Shown: positions 10,329 to 19,053 of the stretch, piece by piece
How the letters are laid out: each line of letters opens with the position of its first letter
How positions within the stretch are numbered: position 1 is the stretch's first letter
Assembly: GCA_956465555.1 (NCBI GenBank)
Contig: OY101117.1
Coordinates: forward strand, 1,984,001 to 2,048,000
Direction: 5' to 3'
From: Nitzschia sp. pyKryTriq1
Lineage: Eukaryota; Bacillariophyta; Bacillariophyceae; Bacillariales; Bacillariaceae
DNA: 64,000 nucleotides
Notes under the pieces: generated by a model
The model's input: only the letters and a program-made list of their open reading frames with translations
The model's database searches: none
Told to the model about the DNA's origin: nothing
Made by a program: the position numbers and the translations under genes

Positions 10329-11246
10329 CGTTCAATCCAAGGTTCGCTGAATCAGGAATATAGGTGTATGGGTAGCTGGAGAGACTACTGCTCTCAATGT
10401 TCAAAATGATTCTTCCTGCTTTGTCAAGAGGTTGGAGTGTTGGATTGTAACAAACCAAAGCTCTAGATAGAAGCGGTCACTTTCATCGCTGCATCGTGCT
10501 TTGTGTTTCGCCGTGTACAACAGGTACTGGAACAGGTACTGTACGAGTACCACGTAGCTACCGATACTACCTGCACTTGTACCGACGGAAATGGCATGGC
10601 GAGCTGCACAAGGGGTGCGCCAGCCTAGCCAGTGCAGTCGCTTATCTTGCGTTTCGCAACCTTAAGACTGAGACTAGCCATACATTTGATTCACTTCCGA
10701 TTTCCCATAAAACGCATGTCATTTAGTAAACATTTAGTGTTTTGATGTAGTCGGATCTGTCGTATTTATTTTGTGCATACAGTTAGACTCAGCTTTACTT
10801 TTCCACGACCTACGCGTACATGTTGTACGAGTACCTGTACTTGCAACAATCCAAGGACGGGAACAAAGAGAAGTGGCCCAAGCATGCAAAGATGATGATG
10901 TGGGTCGAGGTGAACCAGCGACCAGCGCGCCCTTTTCGACCGTTGGGCGTTGGGGCGGCGTGCGAAATGCCTCTCAACACCTTGTCAACACAACTCTGAA
11001 CTCTGAAGCGCTTGGACCTCTTGCTTCTCACGAGCTCCAACAGATTTCCCGCCACACCAGCTTTCGGGGGACGACAAGAAGCTTCGTTGAGGATCGGCAA
11101 CCATCTTTTTGATGCCAGCTGGTTTTTCTGTCGGCGGCCGACGATCACAAAATTTACTACAGACTATCTACAGTAGTAAAACGTGACACTTGACGTTGCA
11201 TCAGCTACCGGTATCAAACGTCCAGTCAGAACAATAACCATCAACC
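10329..11246. other. Divergent intergenic region with GTAC words
   Basis: This gap separates the starts of the MOB gene (minus) and the PA28-type gene (plus). GTAC-type words cluster at 10518-10590 (GGTACTG, GTACGAGTACC) and at 10810-10840, with a TACCGGTAT at about 11205, 42 nt before the PA28 ATG. Short open frames lack any recognisable domain. Confidence 0.5.
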
Positions 11247-12097
11247 ATGTCGATGTTTAAGGTGGGTGATGATTCGATGCCACGAAAATTGGGGGTGTTG
11301 TTAGGATGTTTTCTCGTTGGCACACCAGGAAATAGATGATTCTGACAAATTATTTATCTCGATTTTCGTTATTGGTACAGAAATACATGGACGCTTCAAA
11401 GGACAGCGCCGCAAAGGTCCTGGATGCGTCTATTTCCAAGATGGATAGTTTGGAAAGTTCCTTCGCTCAAGCCTTTCCCTACCCAAGTTTGTCGGCTGCC
11501 TCGGCCGATTTTGGCGGCAGTGTGACCATGGCTTCCAATGACAAGGTGTCGAAATGCGTGATGCTTGCCTTGGACGCCATGTCTTCGATGTCCCAGGATG
11601 CCCAGACTCTGGAGAACTTTTTGCACTTGCACATTCCCAAGATGGAAGACGGAAATAACTTTGGCGTCACAGTCCAGTTGTCAGTGTTGAAGCAACTGTC
11701 GGAGGTTCAGGAAGCTGTTACCAAGAACCTGGATTCCCTCGCAGCATACGCGGGTGCCCGAGCCGATGCCTTGGAAAAGCTCAAGCTGCCCTCTTCTTCG
11801 AAATATGTCTCGAAATCCACAGCCATTACAACCACGGACGGCACGAAGGAAGAAAAGGTGAGCGAGTCGACAGAGGAAAAGTCCAGCGAAAATGAAAATT
11901 CAGGTCCAGCCTACGAGAGTCGAGTTGCTGCTCTCGTTGCCGTTGATACTCTATACTATGCCAAGGCGCAGCGAGCTCTTCAATCTGTCATGACTCTATA
12001 CATCGGGTCGTTGGATTTCATGAACAAGAACATGGACAAGCTTGAAAAGCCAAAGGGATCTGGGGGGTCTCACTCGGGATTCCACAGCATGTATTAG
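11247..12097 (+). CDS. PA28/REG-type 20S proteasome activator subunit
   Basis: Subunit of the ring-shaped 11S activator that opens the 20S proteasome gate independently of ATP and ubiquitin. A 15-nt first exon (11247-11261, MSMFK) is joined to 11381-12097 by a 119-nt GT-AG intron, giving 243 residues. Evidence is the hallmark activation-loop segment HIPKMEDGNNFGVTVQ (about residues 89-104), which in PA28 proteins contacts the proteasome alpha ring. Around it is the expected helical bundle, including LSEVQEAVTKNLDSLAAYAGARADALEKL, and the chain ends in -SMY, consistent with C-terminal residues that insert into alpha-subunit pockets. A Lys/Glu-rich loop sits between helices (about 150-175). It resembles PA28 gamma, the ancestral nuclear form. 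The very short first exon is inferred from splice sites and phase. Confidence 0.9.
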
Positions 12098-12508
12098 GAT
12101 TTTATTTAGTTCGACTACTAGCAATAGCAATATGAATATCTATTTTACGTAGTCCTTTGGTAGCCACTCCCAGAGGAGTGGACATTCGCAGTGATCTACG
12201 GGGAGGCGTTAACAACCCGGGGGTGACAGGGACGTCACGGTTTCTGTGCCGAGGGAAGTGAGGTTAGTTGTTTTGTGTAGTTTGGGTGGGTTTGAAGAAA
12301 TTGCGGAATCGATCCACAATAGTAGATGTTGGTCGCCATCGTGAATGTTGGGGTGTATTGGTACATCACTGTTGGCCAGGGATCGGGGTCTGTTAGTGCC
12401 TGATGGTGCGGTTCTTGTGAATCCGTTGTGTGCCAAGATGCTGGATAGGGTATCGTTGTTCTGAGACTGTTTGATGCTGTCATATATTCTGGGTTCGTAG
12501 TTGGTGAT
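12098..12508. other. Left flank of nested transposon region
   Basis: Sequence between the PA28 stop and the antisense remnant ORF. It probably holds the 3' end of the older element that the LTR element later entered. An antisense open frame at 12235-12564 has no recognisable domain and overlaps the end of the remnant in another frame. No terminal repeat or poly(A) marking the element's end could be identified. Confidence 0.4.
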
Positions 12509-12869
12509 CTAAGTTTCCATTTGAGAGTTGGTCGCTTGGGCAAGGTAGTAGTCGTCGAGGTCATCGTGGAAGTATCGTTCTCTGTGCGCTGCTAGGCAGT
12601 TTTGGCGGCGTTGGTGTATTCGTATCTTGGTCTGCATTTCGAGTCGCTTCTCCGGGGATGGGATGTTATCTGCTTTCCGATGCGTATCGTTCAGATGGTT
12701 AGTCCACAGTGTGCTAAGACTTGTCCACATGGTTTTGATAAGGCCGGTCATGAAAACTCCGGTGTCGAATGTTTTGGGGTGGTCGTGGCGCTTGCGTTGT
12801 TCTTGGTGTAGATATTGTGTCCATTCGATGGCCAAGAATCCTTTGGCGAAAAGGTTCCATCCAATTTCT

Positions 12870-12873
12870 GATT
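12870..12873. other. Target-site duplication GATT (left)
   Basis: GATT directly precedes the left LTR and recurs at 17973-17976 directly after the right LTR. A 4-bp duplication fits integration by a retroviral-type integrase. Joining the flanks through one copy restores the interrupted antisense frame, which supports this assignment. Confidence 0.8.
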
Positions 12874-13085
12874 CGTAACGTGTACGGATAGGCGACTGCC
12901 CGCCATACTGAATCCAAGTAGTCATAAGGACATTTGACAGGGTCACTTGGATCTTGGCAGCCAGCCATCAGAGATGGATGGACCGTCGAGCAGTATCTGT
13001 GCCCAACCCAACACAACAATCCGCCATCGACAATGGACGACGATTACCTGGATAGTCTAGCCAGTACGGCACTAGAGCCGCTAAG
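12874..13085 (+). repeat. Left LTR (212 nt)
   Basis: Direct repeat starting CGTAACGTGTACGG and ending GAGCCGCTAAG, matching the right LTR over its whole length with no difference found by eye. The primer binding site follows immediately. It must carry promoter and 5' processing signals. Two in-frame ATGs of the Gag frame (12934 and 13033) lie inside it. Confidence 0.92.
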
Positions 13086-15099
13086 TGGTATCGCCGCCGA
13101 GGATTCGAACCCAGAATCCAATTCGGCCAGGTCAAGTATGGAAGGAAGCGGAAGCGTTTTCCTCGCTTCCGACCCACATTCGTCCTCGTCGCCGCCGTAT
13201 CGTACTCGTAGTAATTATCGCCATGACACTCCAAAACAGAATGATCGCTCGTATTACTGGTGGAGCGAGATGCCGGTATTCGAAACAGCAACCTGGAACA
13301 AGCTCACCGTCAAAGTCCCTCGCCTCTGCCCAAAATCAGAAGAAAAACGCATCAAAAACCAACTAGTAGATTCGTTCGTCAAAAACACACTAAACGCCAG
13401 CGGAAACTGGCAAGACAAATACGGACTCCTAACTAACAGCTTCCTAACACACTGCCCCGCCATCGACACCGAATCGCAAGCCGCCGCGATCGATGTATAC
13501 AACTATAACAGCAACGTGTTCGAATTCGAAGATTTAACCTTGCTCGACGCCCAATTGAATGCCATAGCCCCAGCATACACCCAAGCAAACATTCTCACCG
13601 CAGCCGTCCGAACGCAAACCAAATTCGTACAATTACAAATGACCGCGACCCCTCGTAACGCCGACACCGGTAACACCGGAGTCGACCCCACCCGTTTCCC
13701 ACAAGCACAGACTCGTACCATCTACCTCAACGCTCCACGAAACGCAGGTCAACTCGACCAACAATTCGACCGTGACACCATCGAGCATCCAGACCGCATC
13801 GTACCTTGGTTCGTCCTCATGCAAATCTCTTTCGACCCACAACAAATGGGGAAATTCGCAGTAAACCCGGAAACACACCAAAATTGGTTAGAACATTTCC
13901 AACACTCCGTCTTATTCCACGCCGCAGCACAAATCATCCATTTATCGTTCGTCGGCCCGCTCGAAGGACTCGAATCTCTCCAGCAACGAATCAACAGTCT
14001 ACACATGCACCATTGGGACCCGAAAGAAAAGAAAATGAAATATTACTCCGTGTTCGAACTCAAGAAACGTTTCGACCAAGAACTATCGACAATCGACGCC
14101 CGCCTCGCCGACACACTCGACATCCCCAATCTCACCAACGCCTTTTACCAAGCGCTCCCCAACACGTTCAAAGAAGTCCTCATCGAGGAATTGACGAACA
14201 TCCCTAACCCCGCAAACTTCCGCGAAAACCTTTCTTCGTTCTCCAAATTCGTGACCATTGCAGAAAAGAAAGAACAAGAATTCAAAAGAATCACCAGAAT
14301 CGCCACATCAAGCTCCAGAAACCAACAAAGACAGGCAACAAGCAACCCCACAGGCGGACCCCGAGCTTTCGTCGGTTTCCACGACACAGAAGAACATAGC
14401 AACGAAGAAGGAAAACCCGCCGCCATAGATTACAAAGAACACTGCCTCACCATGGTCAGCGTCGCCGAACAAGCTCTACGCGACGCCAGCGGCTCCAATT
14501 TCCCACACCTGTGCTTCGGCTGCAAGGACTTCCAAGACCTAAAGGGCAACAAACACCACAGATTCGACAGCTGCCCACACAAAGCAGACCCAAGGACGTG
14601 GAAAGCGTTCAAGCAAAACCTCGCTGACTTTAGGACCAAAGGACAAAACACAGACAATTGGAAACGACAAAACAAAACTACAACAACTATGGAGCCCCCT
14701 AGACGACATCTTACTAGAAACATTAAAGAACGACATCCTCGAAGGACCAGTACTCAAACGACCCGACCCACGTCGACGCTTCTACCTCAAAACAGACTTC
14801 AGCGCAAAAGCCATGGGCGCAGCACTCCTCCAACCAGAAGAAACCGAAGAGGCAGAAGAAGCTATGCGAAAAGAGATAGAAAGAACCGCCAAATGCGAGT
14901 TCGACAAGACCATCGGAGGAATACGACTACGACCAACAGCTTTCTACTCAAGACGGTGCACCGAACGAGAAAAGGACTACCACTCCTACATCGGCGAAAC
15001 AAGGGCAGGACTATTCGGAATGCGAAAGAATCGACACTATTTAATGGGAAGGGAATTCACATGGATAGCCGACTGCAAAGGAATGATGGAACTGTTTGA
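13033..15099 (+). CDS. Gag-like ORF of the LTR element (out-of-frame tail)
   Basis: Encodes the structural protein of the element. The frame is open from 12934; ATG 13033 (MDDDYLDS) lies in the U5 end of the LTR, and a third candidate start is 13138 (MEGSGSVF). Reading from 13033, the first 17-26 codons cross the LTR end and the primer site. The central part is rich in Gln, Asn and Thr, with the capsid-like segment FVGPLEGLESLQQRINSLHM. A zinc-knuckle-like CFGCKDF...HRFDSCPHK follows at about residues 493-515. After about 14,690 the translation becomes an Arg/Thr-rich run that is the out-of-frame reading of the reverse transcriptase/RNase H region, so meaningful Gag probably ends near there. 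A +1 shift would be needed to reach the next ORF. Confidence 0.8.
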   Translation: MDDDYLDSLASTALEPLSGIAAEDSNPESNSARSSMEGSGSVFLASDPHSSSSPPYRTRSNYRHDTPKQNDRSYYWWSEMPVFETATWNKLTVKVPRLCPKSEEKRIKNQLVDSFVKNTLNASGNWQDKYGLLTNSFLTHCPAIDTESQAAAIDVYNYNSNVFEFEDLTLLDAQLNAIAPAYTQANILTAAVRTQTKFVQLQMTATPRNADTGNTGVDPTRFPQAQTRTIYLNAPRNAGQLDQQFDRDTIEHPDRIVPWFVLMQISFDPQQMGKFAVNPETHQNWLEHFQHSVLFHAAAQIIHLSFVGPLEGLESLQQRINSLHMHHWDPKEKKMKYYSVFELKKRFDQELSTIDARLADTLDIPNLTNAFYQALPNTFKEVLIEELTNIPNPANFRENLSSFSKFVTIAEKKEQEFKRITRIATSSSRNQQRQATSNPTGGPRAFVGFHDTEEHSNEEGKPAAIDYKEHCLTMVSVAEQALRDASGSNFPHLCFGCKDFQDLKGNKHHRFDSCPHKADPRTWKAFKQNLADFRTKGQNTDNWKRQNKTTTTMEPPRRHLTRNIKERHPRRTSTQTTRPTSTLLPQNRLQRKSHGRSTPPTRRNRRGRRSYAKRDRKNRQMRVRQDHRRNTTTTNSFLLKTVHRTRKGLPLLHRRNKGRTIRNAKESTLFNGKGIHMDSRLQRNDGTV
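13086..13111 (+). other. Primer binding site (tRNA 3'-end complement)
   Basis: Starts with TGG directly after the LTR and contains GGATTCGAACC, the reverse complement of a tRNA T-arm/B box. About 26 nt match the form of a tRNA 3' end with CCA. The acceptor part seems one base longer than canonical, so the isoacceptor is not assigned. The site is translated within the Gag frame (SGIAAEDSN). Confidence 0.85.
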
Positions 15100-17548
15100 A
15101 GGCAACTACGAACCTACCCATACGATCCAACGATGGAAAATGGAAATGCTCCGCTACGACTTCGTAATGTATCACCGAAACGCCCGAATGCTATACGAGT
15201 GCGACCTACTATCCAGATACAACAGGTACAACCCCATAACGGAAGAAAAACGCACAACAAAAGAAGATTTGATGAAACCGCGAGCCCTACTAGCAATACA
15301 ACACGAGGAAGAAAGAATGATCCCAAGAACCAACAAACGAATCATCCACACAGGACAACACCACCAACGGACACCATTAGCAGCAGCAACAGATCCAGGG
15401 CGAACCATCACGATCATCGGAACCGGACTTAACACCGTCAAACAAGCGATGAACGAAGCCGGATTAGAAGCGATAGACCCGAACGGAACAGACGAATCAG
15501 AAACATGGAGAAACTACGACGACGTACCAACGCTCTCCACCTTCCTCAACAGAATGAAAGACCCGAACAAGAAACAACCAGGAGAATGGATCATAGCAAC
15601 GAGAGCCCAAGACCAAGACGAGAACGAATTATTACTAACACTCCTCACCGCCAAGGACAAACACCTAAGAGCCGCCATAATAGTATGGACCAAACAAGAC
15701 TCCCACGAAGCATACAGAGAAGCAACACGGTTAGCCCAGGAACTCCAACGCGAACAACCGACGTGGACCACCACCACCGGAGCCATAAACAACGAACACG
15801 TCGAAGGACATTGCAAATCAGAACAAGTATACTGTATCTGGACACCTAACCAAGTCACACCACTCCTACCAATCCAACAAGAAACAGAACCAGGAACGAT
15901 GGAGACAATCCTAGACCCACCAAACCACGACTTCAGCGACTACCACCATACCATCACATGGAACAACGACGGGACAGCCGACATCATTCGACGAGAAACC
16001 CAAGCAACAGAGACAGTACTACCCATTAAACGATCGGACGCCGGACCTAACCCTTTCCATTCTTATACAGCAACAATACAAACCGACGACGAAGGCATAC
16101 AACAGACAACGAGACCCCTCCGACCGCACGAACTGTTGAAAATGATCGGCGCCAACACTTCCATACTACAGTCCGAGGTACCATGGAAAGACACCTCATC
16201 AAGATTACAAGACACAACCCCGAAGCACATTTGGCAAACGCTCCTCACCGCAGTATACTCCGCCGAGATCACACAACACGACCAAGACGTCGAACAAGCA
16301 TCCTACTACGCAGACCAAGACAGACACCAGTCATTGCTCAACAAAGTAATCAATCGATGGACCACCATCCCATTACCGGACGAAACACGTTGGAAATCTG
16401 CGATCCAAAACGACCCCGACCTCAGATACATCAAAGAACAGCTGGAAAAGAAAGAACAACTAAGCAGACCGAGATTAAACGACAAGAAATACCACAAGAA
16501 TTGGGTCGAAGAAAAGATCTTCCTCTACGACGGGATCCTATACCAACTAGAAGAACCAAAATTCAGGAAGATCCGACAAATACAACGAAGGATCGTACCC
16601 AAGGACTTACGAAGCGCCGTCATCACCGCATACCACGCGGCACCCATGGCCGGCCACTCAGGATTCTATAAGACGTACTACCGTATCACGGCGAGATATT
16701 GGTGGCCCAACATGTACAAAGAGATCAAGGAGGCAGTACTCTCATGCGGACATTGCATTACCGCCAACGCTACAAGCCACGAACAGAACCAAGAACTACA
16801 AGCCATCTCCACCGGAGAAAACCCGTTCGACGTCATATCAATGGACATTTGGCAACCAGGACGAGTCGGAAAAGCATCAATCACAAGAGGAGTCAGCGGC
16901 GTACTAACCAGTCTTTGCACACTAACAGGTTTTGCATCCACAGCTTTCATCCACGACGTCAACGCCGACTCCGTGGCGCGTTTGGCATTCTCACACATGT
17001 TCGTTCCAAACGGACTCCCCAAACTCGTCGTTATTGACTCAGGTTCAGAATTCAAAGGAGTATTAATCCAATTCTGCGACAACCTAGGCATAGCGCATTA
17101 CACAGCACCGCCAGAAGACCACAACGCCGTCTCAGCAGAAAGATTCCACCGATACCTCAACAAAGTACAGAAGATCGGAGCAGCAGACCTAGGCACCATG
17201 GAACAGTGGCAGATGAACACACTCTTCGCAGTATACGGGTGGAACGCGTCACCCGTAGACGGAACAGACATTCAAAGATCATTCGTCGCCAAAGCAAGAA
17301 ACTTCCCCTTCCCCTTGGAAATAGGAGAAGACCTCGAATTAACACGAATCCCAACTCAAGGAGAAGACGCAATACAACACGTGGAATTAATGTTCCCCCT
17401 TTGGAAACAACAATTGGAACTGTACAAAGTACTAAACGAAGAAAGAAGAGAACGACACCGAGAACTAGCAAACAAAGGAAGGAAAACAACAACCTTCGAC
17501 GTCGGCGACATCGTCACAATCAGGAGAAAGCGAGAGAAGGTACTCTAG
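14813..17548 (+). CDS. RNase H-integrase polyprotein of the LTR element
   Basis: The frame is open upstream of this ATG (back to about 14,650) and there encodes the tail of reverse transcriptase (WSPLDDILLETLKND, PVLKRPDP) and RRFYLKTDFSAKAMG, so the natural product probably began further upstream. RNase H carboxylates: Asp in TDFS, Glu in GETRAG, Asp in ADCKG and Asp in YECDLL. A long divergent Thr/Asp-rich spacer follows. Integrase has an HHCC finger (HAAPMAGHSGFYK ... CGHC, near ORF residues 607-645) and a catalytic triad in SMDIW (about 677), VIDSGSEF (about 741) and SAERFHRY (about 776). No stop or frameshift interrupts 911 codons. There is no protease or polymerase active site. Confidence 0.9.
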   Translation: MGAALLQPEETEEAEEAMRKEIERTAKCEFDKTIGGIRLRPTAFYSRRCTEREKDYHSYIGETRAGLFGMRKNRHYLMGREFTWIADCKGMMELFEGNYEPTHTIQRWKMEMLRYDFVMYHRNARMLYECDLLSRYNRYNPITEEKRTTKEDLMKPRALLAIQHEEERMIPRTNKRIIHTGQHHQRTPLAAATDPGRTITIIGTGLNTVKQAMNEAGLEAIDPNGTDESETWRNYDDVPTLSTFLNRMKDPNKKQPGEWIIATRAQDQDENELLLTLLTAKDKHLRAAIIVWTKQDSHEAYREATRLAQELQREQPTWTTTTGAINNEHVEGHCKSEQVYCIWTPNQVTPLLPIQQETEPGTMETILDPPNHDFSDYHHTITWNNDGTADIIRRETQATETVLPIKRSDAGPNPFHSYTATIQTDDEGIQQTTRPLRPHELLKMIGANTSILQSEVPWKDTSSRLQDTTPKHIWQTLLTAVYSAEITQHDQDVEQASYYADQDRHQSLLNKVINRWTTIPLPDETRWKSAIQNDPDLRYIKEQLEKKEQLSRPRLNDKKYHKNWVEEKIFLYDGILYQLEEPKFRKIRQIQRRIVPKDLRSAVITAYHAAPMAGHSGFYKTYYRITARYWWPNMYKEIKEAVLSCGHCITANATSHEQNQELQAISTGENPFDVISMDIWQPGRVGKASITRGVSGVLTSLCTLTGFASTAFIHDVNADSVARLAFSHMFVPNGLPKLVVIDSGSEFKGVLIQFCDNLGIAHYTAPPEDHNAVSAERFHRYLNKVQKIGAADLGTMEQWQMNTLFAVYGWNASPVDGTDIQRSFVAKARNFPFPLEIGEDLELTRIPTQGEDAIQHVELMFPLWKQQLELYKVLNEERRERHRELANKGRKTTTFDVGDIVTIRRKREKVL

Positions 17549-17743
17549 CGAATACGGCCGCCTCCCAGCGACTCCGTATTGTCACCTAGGACGGACCTCC
17601 ACTGGTGACTTCCGCGTTGAAACTAGAGCCACCGGAAACTTTGCCCACGGAAATCAACGTTCAGTGAAGGAAAAAGCCTGCGCTTGAGTGCAAGGAATCA
17701 TACGCGACCCAGCTTCATCTTTTCGGTTCAGCGTTGTCGAGCC

Positions 17744-17760
17744 AAAAGAAGTAGAGGGGA
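17744..17760 (+). other. Polypurine tract
   Basis: AAAAGAAGTAGAGGGGA, nearly all purines, abuts the first base of the right LTR. This is the expected plus-strand primer of an LTR retroelement and confirms the LTR boundary. Confidence 0.85.
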
Positions 17761-17972
17761 CGTAACGTGTACGGATAGGCGACTGCCCGCCATACTGAAT
17801 CCAAGTAGTCATAAGGACATTTGACAGGGTCACTTGGATCTTGGCAGCCAGCCATCAGAGATGGATGGACCGTCGAGCAGTATCTGTGCCCAACCCAACA
17901 CAACAATCCGCCATCGACAATGGACGACGATTACCTGGATAGTCTAGCCAGTACGGCACTAGAGCCGCTAAG
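17761..17972 (+). repeat. Right LTR (212 nt)
   Basis: Identical by eye to the left LTR at 12874-13085. It is preceded by the polypurine tract and followed by the second GATT copy of the target duplication. Confidence 0.92.
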
Positions 17973-18097
17973 GATTGGCTCCGTATGACTGGGTGTAGAT
18001 CGTCTGGTGTGGGTATTTCTTGAAGGGGTTTCTTTTGTCGTAGATTATCTTCAATGGCAATGATAAAAGCTGACGCAGTTCGAAGTCGAGTAGGGTC

Positions 18098-19053
18098 TTA
18101 GGCCAACGAATTTGAAAAACTATACACTAATATTCATCGGTCTAGAATGTCCGAGAGAGTTGAGGGCTGGTTGGCGCCTGCGCCAGTGCCACTTTTCTCC
18201 AACGTTGTTGCAGCATGGGCACCGTTGTCTATGATTGTTGCAACAAACAGTGACACAAACAGAACTTTGCTATTTACTACTAGTACATTCTTGTATCTAT
18301 ATCGAGGCAAACCGGATAAATACTGGCTGGAGCCGGCTGGACCCCTCGTAGGCAAGTGCCACCTGGAAGGAAATGTAATTGAAAACCACCAAGGACTATC
18401 GATATGTACTGCTGCTATACGAGTACGAAGGTCTTCTTCAACGCCAAAAGCAAACACATCATTTTTTATCTTGTGAATAAGCAGGCAAAATGATTGCATG
18501 CATGCCTCCGCTGCTACCGGTACCAGTACTGGTATCAAAGACCGAAATCACCCATGTAAGCGCATCACAACAATTGTTTGTTTCGGGATGAGCTTACTAG
18601 CTAGCTCTAGTTTTGTATCTGCAGATCCACTGGATGACTGGGATCTCAACAGGATCCAACCGTCGCCAAATAAGCAAGCGTTAGGCATTGAGATCGAATA
18701 GCGAGTTATGTTCACTGGTAGTGAACATTCAGATACGGTTAGTAGCACAAAAGACAAGACAATGGTAGCTCTTTCAATAGATACCGAATCTTGTTTGATC
18801 GCGCGAGTCCGAAGAGCGCGCAAGATAGAAGATCGCAAAGATACGGAGTGACAGATGGACAGATGGACAGACAAACGAACAGTTCGAGATGCGCGCGGGC
18901 GGCGCCAACAGACATTCTCGACTCTATCGTCTCGACTGTCGTGGATCTGCAAGAAGTAGTCTACAGCAGTGGTTGGCGCAGTCTTTGCATTTCATCCTCT
19001 ACTCTCTCTACTAGTAGTAGTAGTAGTAGAGAGTAGAGAGAGGAGAGTCAGTC
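18098..19053. other. Intergenic region upstream of DMT transporter
   Basis: This stretch separates the transposon remnant from the DMT gene. It contains a TACCGGTACCAGTACTGGTA cluster at about 18515-18535. Just before the transporter ATG (about 18998-19050) lies a CTCTCTACTAGTAGTAGTAG/TAGAGAGTAGAG stretch able to form a hairpin in the leader. Open frames on either strand lack recognisable domains. The right end of the older transposon was not located. Confidence 0.5.

Larger units (their letters stand above)
12874..17972 (+). mobile_element. Internally deleted Ty3/gypsy-type LTR retroelement
   Basis: A 5,099-nt element. In order: 212-nt left LTR, tRNA-type primer binding site, Gag ORF with a zinc-knuckle-like segment, abrupt passage into the last residues of reverse transcriptase and an RNase H domain, integrase with H2C2 zinc finger and DDE core, polypurine tract, and 212-nt right LTR. 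Integrase downstream of RNase H is the Ty3/gypsy order. The LTRs read as identical and are flanked by GATT, so insertion is recent. Protease and nearly all of reverse transcriptase are absent, so the copy cannot be autonomous. LTR termini are CG...AG rather than the usual TG...CA. It is inserted in sense opposite to an older ORF remnant. Confidence 0.9.
12509..18097 (-). pseudogene. Antisense ORF remnant split by LTR element
   Basis: An open frame on the minus strand is interrupted by the LTR element. The right piece (18097-17973) and left piece (12869-12509) join exactly at one copy of the GATT target duplication. The joined frame is 162 codons including the stop, continuous across the junction (IRSQ|SEIGWN), with a stop immediately upstream at 18100-18098. 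The protein is Trp- and His-rich (EIGWNLFAKGFLAIEWTQ, LIKTMWTSLSTLWTNHLND). In my recollection this resembles the C-terminal tail of reverse-transcriptase-like proteins common in diatom genomes, but this is not provable here. No reverse transcriptase core is visible. It is therefore likely the 3' fragment of an older retroelement ORF. Start codon and full extent are unknown. Confidence 0.6.

Noticed and set aside
12235-12564. 109-codon minus-strand frame beside the transposon remnant
   Set aside because: Overlaps the end of the remnant frame in another phase and has Pro/Thr/His-rich composition without a domain.
13086-13111. tRNA gene suggested by GGATTCGAACC
   Set aside because: Only a T-arm/acceptor complement directly after the LTR; no cloverleaf. 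It is a primer binding site.
14700-15099. C-terminal 130 residues of the Gag frame as a genuine basic domain
   Set aside because: The Arg/Thr-rich run is the out-of-frame reading of the reverse transcriptase/RNase H coding region, whose own frame is clearly the real one.
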